DNA of 64,000 nucleotides from Symsagittifera roscoffensis (GCF_963678635.1 NC_087068.1:35905436-35969435); one strand, 5' to 3'; shown: positions 22,621 to 35,710, counted from the first letter of the stretch. A program made the numbers and translations. Notes: a model not told the origin generated them from the letters alone.

Positions 22621-24059
22621 GCTTATTCGAAATTCAATATGTTACCACATCGTAAAGGAACCTTTTCAAGCTGGTTTTGCACTTCGCAGTCTGTCCCTTT
22701 AGTTCGACCATTCACCTTTTCTTGACAGACAGCGTAGATCTTGTTGGCTTCATTGTTTAAGCGTCAATTTTGCTACTTTTTTCATTAAAGCAGTTTCTTT
22801 TTTCTTGAGCACAAATTGGCTTGTACTAACGCTAGTGAGACACGCATTGCAATGCCGTTTATTTGGACATACCGAAAACTATTGCATTTAAAGTGAAAGT
22901 TGCACGGAACCAAATTTAGTTTTTACACTAAAATTATCAATAAACCATAGTCCACCTATAACATGGTTAAATTTCATACAACTGACTTGTCAGAATATTT
23001 GCAAAACGAAAGGTAGTAACAATTTAAAAATTTAAAGTTAAAAAACCTCAGAAGTTTACCAAAAAATGGTAATAAAAGCTGCTCAATTCATTGATTCTCA
23101 AAACAATTGTTTCTCGGATATTGATTCTCAATCAATTGTTTCTGATTATTCTCCAAAAACTTGTTGAAAGATGCCCATTTTTAGGTACTCCAGTAAGCTC
23201 GATAGACGTCCCTTCGAAAAAATTTCTTCTGTACTGCAAAGGCGCACAGTCTCTAAATTTATAACATTTTTTACAGAAAATTGAAACATCAGCTTACATA
23301 GTTAATTACGAAAGTTTACGGCAAATAGTTTCAAAAGGTTACGTAAATTAGTATGTTATTGCAGTTGAAACTTTTCTGGAGATTTTTATAAAAAAAGTTT
23401 TTCACTGTTTCCAGATGTTTGATTGTTCTGTAAAAATTGTAAGCGTTGTTAATTCGTATGATGCGTAATTTGCGAAATTTTTTGATTTAGCTTTTTTTGA
23501 ATTTTTTTTTTACAAATTTCATTGTTGGAACATTCAAAGGTGAGGCAACTGGTGTTCTTGATGCCATCAGTTCTCTTCGTACAAGTCTACGCTTCATTTT
23601 TGAGTAAACGCTAATCCATACAGGAAGTTGCCCTTCATGAACTTCAACATAAAGTATCGCAAGTTAAGAGGGTATTTTTCAATTGGTTTCAAAAGTTAAC
23701 AGATACTAGGATTAGAATGAATTATAGAAGATGCGCCAGTGTTATCCAAGGGACTGTACATAGAATGAACAGAAGTAAATTTTTGGGAGCAGTTTAATGA
23801 AACTGTAGAAGCTAACAAGGCGCATAGGTTGATAAATCAGTACCATGAGAATTGGTCGGCAGAAGTGGCAGCAGACGACCTGTGAGAGGAGATGGGAGGA
23901 GATTGAGAGAACAATGAGAGGAGATTGTCGATTGAATCACCAAAGTGTGTGAAGCCCCCAATAATGTTGATTTAATATAAACGGTAACCGAAGCCAAAAA
24001 TTTGCAAACAGATATCTAGGTTTAGTCAACCGTCAAGTAGTTTTTACCGCAAAACTTTA

Positions 24060-24400
24060 CAATCACAATTACCAACGCTGAAGTCAGCATTTTCTAATCA
24101 ACTGAAGTCAAGAGTGGTTTATAAACTGTCTGGTATGTGATTTACTTTCATCTATGGCGGAAAAACTGTTCGGCAGTTGACTACTGAAATTGAGAAACAG
24201 TTGACTCACATGTTGGACTCCTCTTACATCAGCATGCAGACGTAAGGGAAATAGAGCCGATCCTAGTTGAGAAATTGTAGATAGGTCGAATAGCAAAACT
24301 AAAACGCTTGCATTGGAAGTCTTCCATATCAGGAAAGATAAGCCGACCTTGAACACGCGGGATACGTTTAAAAGAAGGAATTTGAAAATGAAAATTTATT
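24060..24400 (+). pseudogene. Penelope-like element: GIY-YIG endonuclease fragment
   Basis: The plus strand, read through stops, gives SRVVYKLSGM and FIYGGKTVRQLTTEIEKQL (24108-24205), where VVYKL and IYGGKT stand at the two halves of the GIY-YIG motif, then TKTKTLALEVFHIRKDKPTL and NTRDTFKRRNLKMKI (24290-24390), the end of the domain. The order and ending match the minus-strand copy at 21645-21911. It is inverted relative to that copy. Upstream, 23760-23960 is charged but unassigned. Confidence 0.6.
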
Positions 24401-24999
24401 TTGAAAACATTTGGAACTTATTGTTCATCAAAGTTTCCTTTTTTCACACAGAATCTTGACAAAGACAGTCTCAAGGCAATCCAAAAGAAGCAAACAGTCG
24501 AAAAAGTTTTAAAAACTTTCAAACAACACAAATAACCTAAATAAAAGAGTATTTTTGAAACAAAAAATACAGGCTAATGAGAAGAATATTCAATCATATT
24601 TTGAAAAATTCTTAACATTTTTCGAGAAGATCCTAAATAAGTACCGCAAGTACTTCAATATTTGAGCAAATCAACCCTCCGCAATTGTCTAGCAAAAATT
24701 TGAACGAATTGATAAAATTAGCTGTGAGTAAAGTACCTTTTCAGTTTGGACGGTTTGGCAAAAGTCAGGTCACCTGCAGAAATACTGGACAATTTGAGGC
24801 TCAAAAACACGAACCTATATAAATGAAAATACCAAAGTTTTTATCACTCAGTTGGTAAAAACGTGTTTACATTTTTCCTCAATTGACCATACCAAAGATG
24901 ACGTTGCAAAAAGATGATATGATCGGAGTCGGCCCTGGAAGTCAAAAAAGCTGCCATATCGAACAAAGGGGGTAGTACACGAAGTCTGCTTGATATGGT

Positions 25000-25220
25000 T
25001 CATCTTAGGAGGTTCATGAACTTATCTATGATTCATCAACTTATCGGAATCCAAATGCGCACAGACTGCTTAAAACGTCTGCTTCTGCAGGACATGCAAA
25101 AAACAACAGAAAACAATCGATCCGAGAAAGGTGTTAAAGTTTTTCTCAGTTATGTGGATGACTTAAATTGAGAATTGAAGGGCAATTTTGGAGTTGGATC
25201 CAAAATTGCAAATTACTTAA
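25000..25220 (+). pseudogene. Penelope-like element: RT YVDD fragment
   Basis: VKVFLSYVDDL (25134-25167) on the plus strand repeats the RT catalytic motif of the minus-strand copy near 22520, with similar flanks (an asparagine- and glutamine-rich stretch before it and a Gly-Asn pattern after). A stop follows directly. A matching GIY-YIG part downstream was not recognised. Confidence 0.5.
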
Positions 25221-25599
25221 GTTACTTTAGAAGAAGATGAATGAGTAATTTGGCTTTTTTTTATTTTGAAGCTACTTGACTTTTTTGAATTTCGTTGTGG
25301 ACTCACGAAAACAGGTCAAACTATTTTAGCACCAATAACCCACTGATACTGGAACAATTCTTAAATTAAAAGAATATGCACTTTTGCAGTAAAAACGATA
25401 TTGTTATTCATTAAACAGTCCATCGGGTTTTCAGAAGTACCTCAGCATGGGTAAATTATGGCAAAGCTGTGAGAAAAATAAGAAGCATTTGATTGAAAAC
25501 CAATATCCTGAAAATTGATTAGTTAAGGTAGTGTCTAAAACTTTCAGCAAGGTTTTTGTGGGCAAGAAAAAATCATATATTCCGGCATGGAAACAGATA

Positions 25600-28500
25600 T
25601 AATAATTGATTGAAAACTTCACCAACCTTTTGACAATGCAAATTCGGAGCAATCCATCGCAACTATTAGCTGCATAAACCCTGGTCGAAAAAAAATTAAT
25701 TACAAAAAATAAGAAAAAAGTCTTGCCAGCCCTCAAAACTTCCTTCGCACATGAACTGAGATCTAAAGTTGAGAAAAAGCTCCCAACAGCCTTTGTATTC
25801 AAAGAATGGTCGTAAAAATCTGTCTATTGTTGAAGCAACTGAAAAGTTTGCAGTTCTGTTTGACAAATTGTTTATAATAACGGTTAGGCAAAATTCAAAA
25901 TCGTTGACAAGGTAAGAAATTCAAAAAAAGATGTTCTGTACTGGAAACAATACACGTCACAGTTCAGAAACGAAAAAAGTGGAAATATCATCAGTACCAT
26001 CAAAGAAACTAGCAATATGTGTCATCAAAAACTCGCAGAAAACAGGAATTATTTGAAAATACGAAGAATTAAACTGAGGAAATGTTCAAACTTAAGTTAA
26101 TGTTTTCGTTTTCTTTCTTTTTCTTTTGATTATAAACAATATTTACTTTACTGTTGAGCATGTTTTCAATGATTTTTTTATTTTTTAACCAAATAACAAC
26201 CTTCGTTTTTTTGAAATTATTCTACCCAAACCAATACATTTGAACCTAAATTGGGAGGTGGCAATCTCAAAAAAAAAAGAATTACAACAGTAAAAAGGTG
26301 CCACAATTTTTGTTTTAAATTATATTGACACAAGTTTTACCATAATTGCAGAACTTCGATTCATATTCTCCAAAGAGCAGAATGAGTAGTGACAGGGTAC
26401 GCAACACTTTTTTCTTATAAAATGCTGGAAATGGAAAAAAACTCTGTCTAAAAACAAACTTAGGGAGAGCTCAAACGCACCAGAAGCCATCAAGAAAAAT
26501 GAATTTTATCTAAATTGTCTGATGTTTTAGTATTAATAGAGCCCTAGTCCTATTTTGTTCAGTTGGGAAACAGCATTATGCAATTTACTTCACTTTTCCG
26601 TTTTTCTGAAACTATCTAACTTTTGCCTGTTTATTCGATCAGTTTGCTCTTCTTTCAAATTTTTAGTCACCAAAAGACGCTGGTACCAATGTAAAGCAGT
26701 TTCAAATAATCAAACGAAAATTGGGAGATTTCATTGGTCTTAAGAATCTTACAAGGTGAAAACTTACTTTGAGCCGTGCTTCCAACTTTTCAAAAAAATA
26801 AACTGGGACAAAGCGAAAAGCTTCGGAAAGCTCCTTTGAAAAAAAGTAGTAGAAAAAATCTCGAGAATTGGAAAAAGGCTATACACAGGGCATGCTACAA
26901 ACCTTGGACTTGTTCCCAATGGAACTCATATCTGGCGAGGAGTGATTTGTGGATCAGCAGCTTGCCAACTCCAAAACGTTTTTGACATTGCAACGTATAA
27001 TAGAAGAGAAGCCTTTATCAAAATCAAGAAGTTCAATTTCAATAAGTCACACTTTCAAATGCAAAAGACTTTGAAGCTATCAAACAAGTAGCCTATATCA
27101 ACTAGATTTTGAACGCGTTGGAAAGACGTAAGAATTTCACAAATTATTGGACTTTTTTTAATTTTCGTTCAAAAAATTCGCAAAAAACTTTGCTAACAGT
27201 TATGTATATGCTCACGAAAATTACCAAACTTGCAAAAATTTGATGAATGTTAACAAATGTTTCAATTTGAGTGAAATCTACAATTTGGTAGAATACAGTT
27301 TTACATAAAATTTTAATTTGATAACAAAATTTTTTTTTTGACAAAGGCACTAATGAAAGTGATAGTTCAGAAGTTGATTGCAACTTTCAGAACTTTTGTG
27401 TATAATAATTAAAATTTTTTATCTAATACTAAAAATATGAATTAATTTTGTTCTACTTGCATATTTTTCGGAATCGGGCATAAGTTTTTCTTTTGGTGGA
27501 GCTATTGCATACAGAAATTTGGGCATGGGATAATGCATTTCTGTACTTTTTGCATTCCTACTAAATCTTTGAAACCTACTTAGCACAAGGATCTTCTTTT
27601 TTATTATGTGAAAAGATTTCACCGTCCACCTTGTTTGTGATCATGTAAGTGGATTATTGTTTTGCTTGTTTGTAAACTTATTTCAACTAAAAATGTGCGC
27701 GTTGTTCGACTGCTGGTCTTTTTTTACCTGCAGCGAAAAAAACTAAAAAAGCTAATATCATTAGTTTGTTTTGTTGGATATAGAATGTATTAAAAAGAAT
27801 GCAGTTAAAGAGTCGGAGTTTATCAGGATGGAGAAACTGTGGCATATCCTTTTCTCTTTCTCCTAAAAATTCCAATCCAAAGTCTTAACCTGCTTGATAT
27901 GAAAAGCTTCTTCATGGAAATATTTGGAGTAGTGGAGGCACAAGGATGCAGAGCTGGATAAAGTATTACAAAGTCACAAAACATTAGAGAGTGCAATTTT
28001 TGCAAAAGGGTACAAAAATTATGAAATTTTGTCGGAGATGTTGAAAACCAAAGTTCTAATTTTGAAGGACTACGCATGTTCAAAATTTCAACATTTTATT
28101 TATTTAAAAAAAAACATGAGTGGAATTGTAGAAGCTACACAGTTTGACATGCAAAATTTTCTACTGTGAAGAAACACTAGCTTTTGGATATGGAATTTTC
28201 AGTTGAGGTTTTCTTGACAGCTCATAAAATAAATTCTATCATGAATTTTAGCTTAAGTTATTTAGGGGAGATGCTTTCCAACAAACAGCAGATCACCAGC
28301 CAAAATCAAGAGATGATTCTATTGAGAAACCAGATACCGACTTTTTTAAGGTGAACAAACTACTGCAAACTTTTTTCTCAAAATGCGAAGTTTATCTTAA
28401 CTATACAATGGTTTACAAGCGCAAATAAATATCATCTTCATGAATCACAAATTTCGAACGAATTCATATTATCGGTAGTGTCCAATAAAGTGGTTTGGTT

Positions 28501-29095
28501 GGTCGCAGATATAAATTGTATGAAGTTCCGTAATCAACTGACACGAGTCAGGTCACTGACACGCGTCAGTTCACTGTTAGAGCAAACACTACATTCTAAA
28601 TTTTGCCTTGGCTTGGCTTCATTTAAAGATGCAGCTGCGCTGTTACCTTAACTAGATCTTAGCGGAAAACTTTTTAGATTTTTCTTATTTCAAATAACGG
28701 AAGTTATATCTAGGGAAATTGAATGTCAAATTTTCAAATTTAAAAACTGACAATATTTTCTAAAAACGTTTAATTTTTCTGAGTTTACAGGTCTTAACAA
28801 TTTTGAAGTTTTTTTTGGATCTTTTGATTGTGTTTGAACTTGTGAAATCCATTTTTTCTTCAAACTTGAACCTCAAACCTTAAAAAAAGTGCTGCATGGT
28901 TGATGATGCAACCGAGAATGTGCTAAGTCTTAGACATTAAATCAGTGTTTAACAATCTTTGTCGCGTATTTAAACGTGTAAGTAAACGTGTTAAACGACT
29001 TTGCCTCGCGTATATAATTTTGACGATACAGTTACTAAGGCTTGTCTTTTTCCTTGCCCTACATTTTAATAGAAAGTGATTAATTTTTTATTTCA
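25600..29095. other. No gene seen
   Basis: AT-rich DNA with chance frames only; the 123-codon minus-strand frame at 25431-25802 is phenylalanine-rich without a motif. A small palindromic pair of the type CTGAC-N4-GTCAG sits at 28540-28571. Confidence 0.55.
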
Positions 29096-29102
29096 GATGT
29101 AA

Positions 29103-29215
29103 TTCAGCTAATCCAGATTCAAGTAGGCTAAAGGATCTCCTCCCTCTGGTAAATGTAGGTTAGCTAAATCAGATTCAAGTAAACTAATGTGATGTCATCC
29201 CTCTGGTAAACTTCC
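29103..29215 (+). repeat. Tandem duplication of about 57 bp
   Basis: Two adjacent, diverged copies share the blocks CAGCTAATCCAGATTCAAGT / TAGCTAAATCAGATTCAAGT and CTCCCTCTGGTAAA / ATCCCTCTGGTAAA. Confidence 0.7.
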
Positions 29216-29299
29216 TCAATTAGCAATGCTATTTTTGCATTTATCAACACAACTCCAAGTAATAATAGAGGGAAACACTGGATCAAAATTACTCGGTTG

Positions 29300-31800
29300 G
29301 GCAAAATCTACTATTTTGCCTATTCTTTGGGTGAAGGAGATCAATGTGCTGCAAAAAAGTTTTTGAGACTGTTTCCTCAAAACCTACAAAAAATGATACT
29401 TTTTGTAGAATTTACGCAATTTTCTCTGCGTTTGCTTTTTAAAACTTTTAAATTTCCACTAAAGAGGCTTGAAGAACAATCACGACAAATCTTATCAGTA
29501 ATTATATTGAAGAAGAACGATGTTTTCATCATTTTAAAAACAATTAATGCGAAAGAATTATATACGATGTGATGACTTATATATTTTGTGTTTGTATTCT
29601 GATTTTTCTGCATTTAATTTTCTTTTTTTTTCAGAAAAATTTGCAATTTTTGTTTGAAATTTAATTGAGATGATCCATGATTTTGAAATGAAATCTGCGA
29701 AAATTGAAAATAGTCGAATACTGAGAAACTTATAATAAAAGAATTGGTTAAATGTGTATGATTTCAATAATTATTCTGAAGAAGATTTTTGTCCGAAAAG
29801 TTTTTGTTAGCTTTAACGCCTATGTTATATACAAACAAAATTGAAAAAATAGTATATCCGACAGTTTTCATCCTCAAATTTAATTTTCTTTACTTGTCAA
29901 AAAAAATTATTTGAAACATTTGGTGTAAATTATTGGTGATGAATGAGAAAGAACAAAAATGAGGGAAATTTAATTTTAACTTAGCAGCTTAATTTCAAAC
30001 AAAATCAACTTAGAACAATTTAGACTCATAAAATTGAGAGCTTGATTTGAACTTTTTTGTTAATATCAAGGCTTACCATATTTGCTACTTTAAACAATTT
30101 TTAAGCTTAGGAAAACAATTTTTTTCCGCAAGTTAACAAAAATGACATTTCAAGAGTTTTATATTTATATTTGTATACGGTAGATTATTTCCCCACCGTA
30201 ACCGCTGTAAGGTCTGGTGTTGCAAAATTGACAATATTGTTTCACAAACTTTGTGTTTATCCATTACATAGTTTATATAAGCAAACATAGAAAGTTGTTT
30301 ACAAACTACAGCGTCCTCACCCACCGCGGGGGCATTCAATTGATGTTGCAAAGTTGAAAAGGGTGTCTAATGATTTTAGTGTACATCTACCACCTTGCCT
30401 AACTAAACAAATACAAGAGTTTGTTTGCAACTTTCCTTGTTTTCAGTCATCGCGGGGTTTCTGATCTGGCTCTGAAAAAATGGCGTATTTGTCCGAGAAA
30501 TTTTTCTTCTGTCCAGTAAATTGCTTAAATAAAAAAACATGAAAATTGATTTTCTTCCTAGTTTGCTTATATAGACAAATGTGAAACTTTGTGTACATTA
30601 ATTTCCAACCTTTGCTTGGTTATGCAAAAAAGTCATTTTTGTCGAAGAAAAAAACAAAATAAAAAATCGAAATTTTGTTCTATACTTACCATCAAAAAAC
30701 ATATAATTCCAATCAATCCCGTATTGAATCTCAAACTTTGCTGTATCGGCAAAATGGGACGCTATTTTTTTTAAATAACTTTCTGAAACTGTGAAACCTG
30801 TAAACTTTCTCAATACATGGGGAAAATATTTACTGTCCTATAACAGAGGCCGGTCACCGGATACAATATAAATTGTCTTAATACATGGAGCTCAACCATC
30901 CCTCGGAAATTTTCTAACGGACATATTCTCACGCAAAGATCTCACGCTTTCGATTGGGATTCAGAAGCCGCATATCAATTGACCAAGGTGGTATTTCTAT
31001 TTTAGAATCCACAATCATATGATCAGTATGATCGAAGCACTATATGCCACGTCTATCCGTAAGCTTCACAAAAATAACACATTTGAAGTGAACCGAAGAG
31101 TTTTGGCCCCTTTTTGGTTGATCATATCTTCTGGATTCCTCCTTATTAAGATCAGTGAGAACAATTTTAGCATGGTGAGCAATCTGGCTCTAACATCTGA
31201 AAACCAAGCAAACTCTACAAGTTGCTGAACGGAAAAAAATCTCTGGGTTGGCTCAATCAGAGATCTCTGTCGAGGCAAATAATCGTTGTAATCAACAACA
31301 AAAACAAAACTAATGCCTCTATCAATGTGCTCAGTGAACAATGTGAAAAGTGTAATCACCCTGAGTATCTCGGCATCGTCATATCATAGCAAATGTTTTT
31401 GGCAATAAGTGGGAAACAGTTGAATGTTCCAATAAAAATCGCGGCAGAATGTTTTAAAGCAAGAGAGAGAAGAACAAGCATCAGAGACAACCACTCGGAC
31501 TATCGGCTCAGACCTCGGATAGTGCTGAACTGATAGAATAATTGAAGGAAAACCCAAAAAAATTGAAAGAAAAGATAAAGGAAATGAAAGAACTGCAGAG
31601 ATTTATCAGCTGACTGCCAACGGGGGTCCAAGAAGCGCATCTTCGACTTCCCTTTATCATATTGTTATAAGATATATGTCGTAGTCAGTGGTTGGACTAA
31701 GCATCTACAAAAATGCTAGCCGCATCTGAAACTGATAAAAGCATCAGAAAGACCGTCTCAGCATCCCAACGAAGTCGACCAACCTTCGCATAAAAAAATT
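29300..31800. other. No gene recognised
   Basis: Short frames only. 29297-29572 is a 91-codon plus-strand frame rich in F, K and L without a motif. Confidence 0.5.
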
Positions 31801-31815
31801 TGCACAGATGATGAG

Positions 31816-32157
31816 GTGCTACGATGTTTGCTCTGCTGTTATCAGTGCTCTGTTAATCATCAATTACTACTAGCTGAATCATCGATGTTCGTGATTGAAG
31901 CCAAGGCCAGCGCCCAAGACGCCAAACATGACGGGTTGTGGTGCGTACCTTCAGGAGGCATAACAGTGCAGAAGTTAGCCGCATGTCCTTCACTGCTACC
32001 TCGGGAAGGTAGACGACTTCCCGGTTGGAAATTTTCACTTCGTTTGACGAGCTATAATAAATTGATAGAGTCGAAACCATTGCCCCTGACCTTGAATAAT
32101 TGGGGTGCAGAAGAGAGTAACCTAATTTTCCAGAGTTTTAAGAAAATACAAGAGTAA
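31816..32157 (+). CDS. Unrecognised 113-codon ORF
   Basis: The GC content rises from about 30850 to 32150, unlike the AT-rich surroundings, and this is the longest clean frame there. It has no recognised domain; a cysteine cluster (CLLCCYQCSVNH) and the stretch PSLLPREGRRLPGWKFSL are its only distinctive parts. Upstream sequence 31430-31800 reads as charged fragments in several frames. The likeliest explanation is a decayed retroelement coding region. An exon of a host gene cannot be excluded, but splice sites in a consistent phase were not evident. Confidence 0.25.
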   Translation: MLRCLLCCYQCSVNHQLLLAESSMFVIEAKASAQDAKHDGLWCVPSGGITVQKLAACPSLLPREGRRLPGWKFSLRLTSYNKLIESKPLPLTLNNWGAEESNLIFQSFKKIQE

Positions 32158-32159
32158 TC

Positions 32160-33160
32160 CAGTTAACAAATACCAGTGATTAAAAAAAACTAGTTAATTT
32201 CTTTTACATTTTAACTCATTGAGAAGGATTCACAACGGAAAAAATTTTTTTCTTCTTTTGATATCAAGAAAATGAAATTGGAAAGAATCCCATCCCACTT
32301 TTTGAAAGAAATAAAAAAAACTGAGAAGATTCAACTCTGACCAACAAACAAAGAGCAAAAAAAGCTGGAAAGCCGTTTCATCAATGCAAGGAACACTAAA
32401 ATCTGAAAATCTGGAAAAATTGGTTTCGGAAAAATTACTAATGCTCAACATAAGCGTACATATCTAGAACATGGCACTCAATTGTTATGTTAATCTACTG
32501 GAAAGTCTGAGTTCTTTAACCTCATTTTGAGCAACGCTTTTTCAGGGATAAACTGCTCTTTTCAGAAAAAAGCTAAATATTGCGGCAGCCTTAAGAACGG
32601 AACGGAATTCATGCAAGTGTATACACCACAAGTGACACCTTTGTCAGTTTGGGCTGAAAATATTGGCAGTATACTTTTTGGTGGCCCAATTGCATAAACC
32701 ATTTCATTTACAGGAAAAAATTACAGGCTGGTCAGAAATTTAAATCAATCTCAGGTAGAGATACAATATCGAGCCTATCAATGGTTCGTGAACCTAACAA
32801 TGAACGAGATCTGTTTTCACGGATCCTTTGGAAACGAACTGGAGTGTACTGAACATTTTTGGTTTTGCATATACACCTTTTTAAAAAAAGGTTGAATTAC
32901 TAGTTTCAACGTGAATCGTTTAATTCCAAAAATAAATCAAATCCAACAGCAAATCGCCGGTATCTTTCGCGCATCTATAACTTGCGCTGCACGATAATTT
33001 CCTTATTTAGAAAAAGTTCCGCGTTCAGACAAAAGAAAAAATTATGCCCCAACTGCGATGATTAAAAATGGTCCAACTTTAATCATAGTTTTATTAATCC
33101 GAAATTCAGCTGGTCTCATCAGTTCATTATCTTTGCAGATCAGTTTCCTTAATCCTAAAA
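32160..33160. other. No gene seen
   Basis: AT-rich with short frames. Charged, interrupted coding-like text near 32570-33060 could be very old retroelement remains; it is not assignable. Confidence 0.4.
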
Positions 33161-33690
33161 ACAAAACCATACTGCTCGTATCAGGGCAAAGCCCTGAATG
33201 TTCTGACTGCCTTTTAAGGTTTATGGAGCAGTAATATAACGAAAAAAAATTTAAGAAAAGACATAATGATTTTTTTTTAATTTAAGACTTTTTGTGAAAA
33301 TCATCCCCCACTTGCCATGTAAAATAAAATGTGATAGATTTTGCTCCTAGCAACAAATCATTTTTGGCTAATAAGCTTCCTTCAACCATTTTAAATCTAT
33401 TTCTAAGAGGGATTAAAATTCCGCTTACGCGTTAATAGAGCGAAATATACCGCGGGTTAATTGTCCCAAATTGGCCAACATGGGTATCTTTAAAAGTCAT
33501 AGTTTTACGAAAAATGACCACAGGTAAAAATTTTTCTAAATTTAATTACAGTACAACTTTGCCTTTTGAATGATATAAAAACGCCGTCAAAAATGGCTAG
33601 TTAAAAGGTCGAAATTTGCCTGAGGAAAAAACAACAACCAGACCACAAAAACTCCGTTACTTTCGTTACAAAAGTTGCAGCATTAAGACT
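33160..33690 (-). repeat. Dispersed repeat, inverted copy of 49255-49770
   Basis: This segment matches 49255-49770 in reverse complement: both share the hairpin CAGGGC-AAR-GCCCTG, the phrase ATTCAGGGC next to it, CTTAAAAGGCAGTC, GTTAATAGCGCGAAATAT-like text with its own short palindrome, GGGACAATT, TGGCTAGTTAAAAAGTCGAAATT-like text, and AGTAACGGA at the far end. There is no coding capacity. It looks like a non-autonomous transposable element; terminal repeats and target-site duplication were not defined. Confidence 0.7.
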
Positions 33691-33877
33691 GCTTGTATAT
33701 CAGTCTGACTCTGCAGGTTCAGACTGACTCCCAATCCATATCAAATAGCCTTTTTTGGTGAAAGAAAGTTTTGAAAAACTAGAAACTTTGGTCAAAATCA
33801 AAAATCAAGAGAAAAAATTTTGAGTCGCACGAAATTATTACGACCGAATCGCTGGCCTCCATCCACATTGACGCTAC

Positions 33878-34270
33878 TGAATATTTTCAAGTATATCCCG
33901 CATTTAGTGCATAGGTCTCGGGTTATTGCGCTCGAAACTAGGCTCTAGTAATTTAATGCAACTATCAACGCTAGAGTAGATAAAAGACGCTGCATATATG
34001 CATGTTTCTGGTAGCCTCTAATATATCGATTACCTCCAAAAACTTTAAATTATTGCAGATAGTGACCAAATCGAGCAATGTATGCTTTGAAATGCAATAC
34101 CGCTTGCATCATAAAGGATTTTGCTACTATGTTTTGTAGCCTGCCTGCTCTGAAACCCTACACATATCTTGCACATTGGACGTACCTTTTTAAAAAATAA
34201 ATCATAGAGCCACATAATTTTCTGGCCTATTTTTTATGATGCTTAAAAACTATAGAAAACCATTTTGCGG
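33878..34270 (+). repeat. Direct repeat R1, copy 1
   Basis: About 390 bp closely match 36306-36720 in the same orientation, for example ATCCCGCATTTAGTGCATAG, GCTCGAAACTAGGCTCTAGT, TATCAACGCTAGAGTAGATA and ATTATTGCAGATAGTGACCA. Divergence is moderate with small indels. No coding content. Confidence 0.85.
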
Positions 34271-34279
34271 AATTTTCTC

Positions 34280-34460
34280 AAAGTCAATATTTGGCAGTAT
34301 GAACCACACGGATGTCCTTGTTTGAGGGCTTCTTCATCTAAACCTTAAAAGCCCGTGACTTTTTGATACGAATAAGCTTGTTTTTGATTCCGTTCGTACA
34401 CTAAATAGAAACGTTTAGATTTCAAATTTATGATGATATTTCTTTGTATTTTCAAAATCA
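34280..34460 (+). repeat. Direct repeat R2, copy 1
   Basis: Matches 35555-35710 in the same orientation (AAAGTCAATATTTGGCAGT against AGAGTCAACATTCGGCAGT, and TTTTTGATACGAATAA in both). It directly follows R1 here, whereas the other R2 copy precedes its R1 copy. Confidence 0.75.
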
Positions 34461-34717
34461 TTGAACACATTATACATACTATGTTTCAACTCAGCTATTG
34501 ATTTGTGATGCAACCCAAACTTTGCTCAAGTTTTTCACCTCTAGCGACCTTTAGTTAACTCGGGCAAACTTTAGATTTTTTTTCTAAAGGAAACAAATTA
34601 TTTTGCTATAATTGCAAACGGCACAAGTAGTATACTCAGGCTTTAGCAAACTTTTAATTGTACGAAGCTAGCAAAAGTAACTCAAATGTAATTCTCGATC
34701 ACATGTGTTATGGACTT

Positions 34718-35000
34718 TAAGTGCAAACTTTGTCCAGCTAGTGCACAACTTGTACAGCTAGAGCACACTTTGGGCAGACAGTGCATACTTTCTTTGTTCT
34801 ATTTGTGCATACTTTGGCCAGCTAGTACATTCAAGGTGCACCTAGTGCATACATTTATATGTAAGTGCCTACTTTTGGCAGCTAGTGCCTTTTTTCATTG
34901 TTCAGATTGTGCATACTTAAAGCATCTAACACATATTTGGGTCAGCTTATGCATACTTTGTCCAGTTTGTACGTACCTTAGGCAGTTAAAGCATAAGTTA
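34718..35000 (+). repeat. Degenerate 21-bp minisatellite
   Basis: About thirteen imperfect units based on GTGCATACTTTGGCCAGCTA follow each other. The period of 21 keeps one frame open (34710-35030, 106 codons, a repeating LCPASA-like heptad), so that ORF is a by-product of the repeat rather than a gene. Confidence 0.85.
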
Positions 35001-35337
35001 ATGAATGTTAAATACTTTGTTAGCAAATGATTAAAAAAAACAGCTATGAACCAAATTTTACTATTTATCTGATTTTCTATGTTTCCGATACTTTCAAAAA
35101 CATTGATTATTGGGATGTTTTATTTAAAAATGACAACTAGTACAAATATGCACAAAAAACGTTAAAAAAGTAAATCAGTTTTTTTTTCATCCCGTTTTAG
35201 CCCTTTAAAGGGAAGATGAGCTAAAGTTATATGGAGAAATTATTCCTTAGCACTCTTCGTATGCACAATTCAAATGCACAAAAAGTTTAAAAATCACGGG
35301 CATGCGATTATTATCCTAGGAGCAATAGTTCGGTCAA

Positions 35338-35432
35338 AGACATACACACACACACACGTAACACGCACGCACACACACGCACATTACACACACACACACT
35401 CACTCACGCACGACACGCACGCACACCCACGA
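35338..35432 (+). repeat. CA/CGCA microsatellite
   Basis: Runs of ACACAC, GCACGCAC and CTCACTCA make an interrupted dinucleotide and tetranucleotide repeat. Confidence 0.95.
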
Positions 35433-35554
35433 GCAAACAATTTTCTTTCTTTTTTATGAGCATAAAACAAAATCTGTTACTTTGTTCTAATCCTAACGTG
35501 CAGGGCCATGGTTTTTTCTCTAAAAATTCAATAACCTGTTTCAAGCGCACAACT

Positions 35555-35710
35555 TTCTTCAGAGTCAACATTCGGCAGTCTGAAAAATATCGACACCTTC
35601 AAAGCCTGTGATTTTTTGATACGAATAATTTTGTTTTTGATTCCATTTGCACACTCAATTGAAACGTTTTCATTTCAAATTTTTGATGATATTCCTCTGC
35701 TTTTTAATTC
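35555..35710 (+). repeat. Direct repeat R2, copy 2
   Basis: Counterpart of 34280-34460. Confidence 0.75.

Noticed and set aside
34710-35030. 106-codon cysteine-rich ORF as a gene
   Set aside because: The frame is open only because the minisatellite unit is 21 bp; no signal peptide or conserved spacing beyond the repeat.
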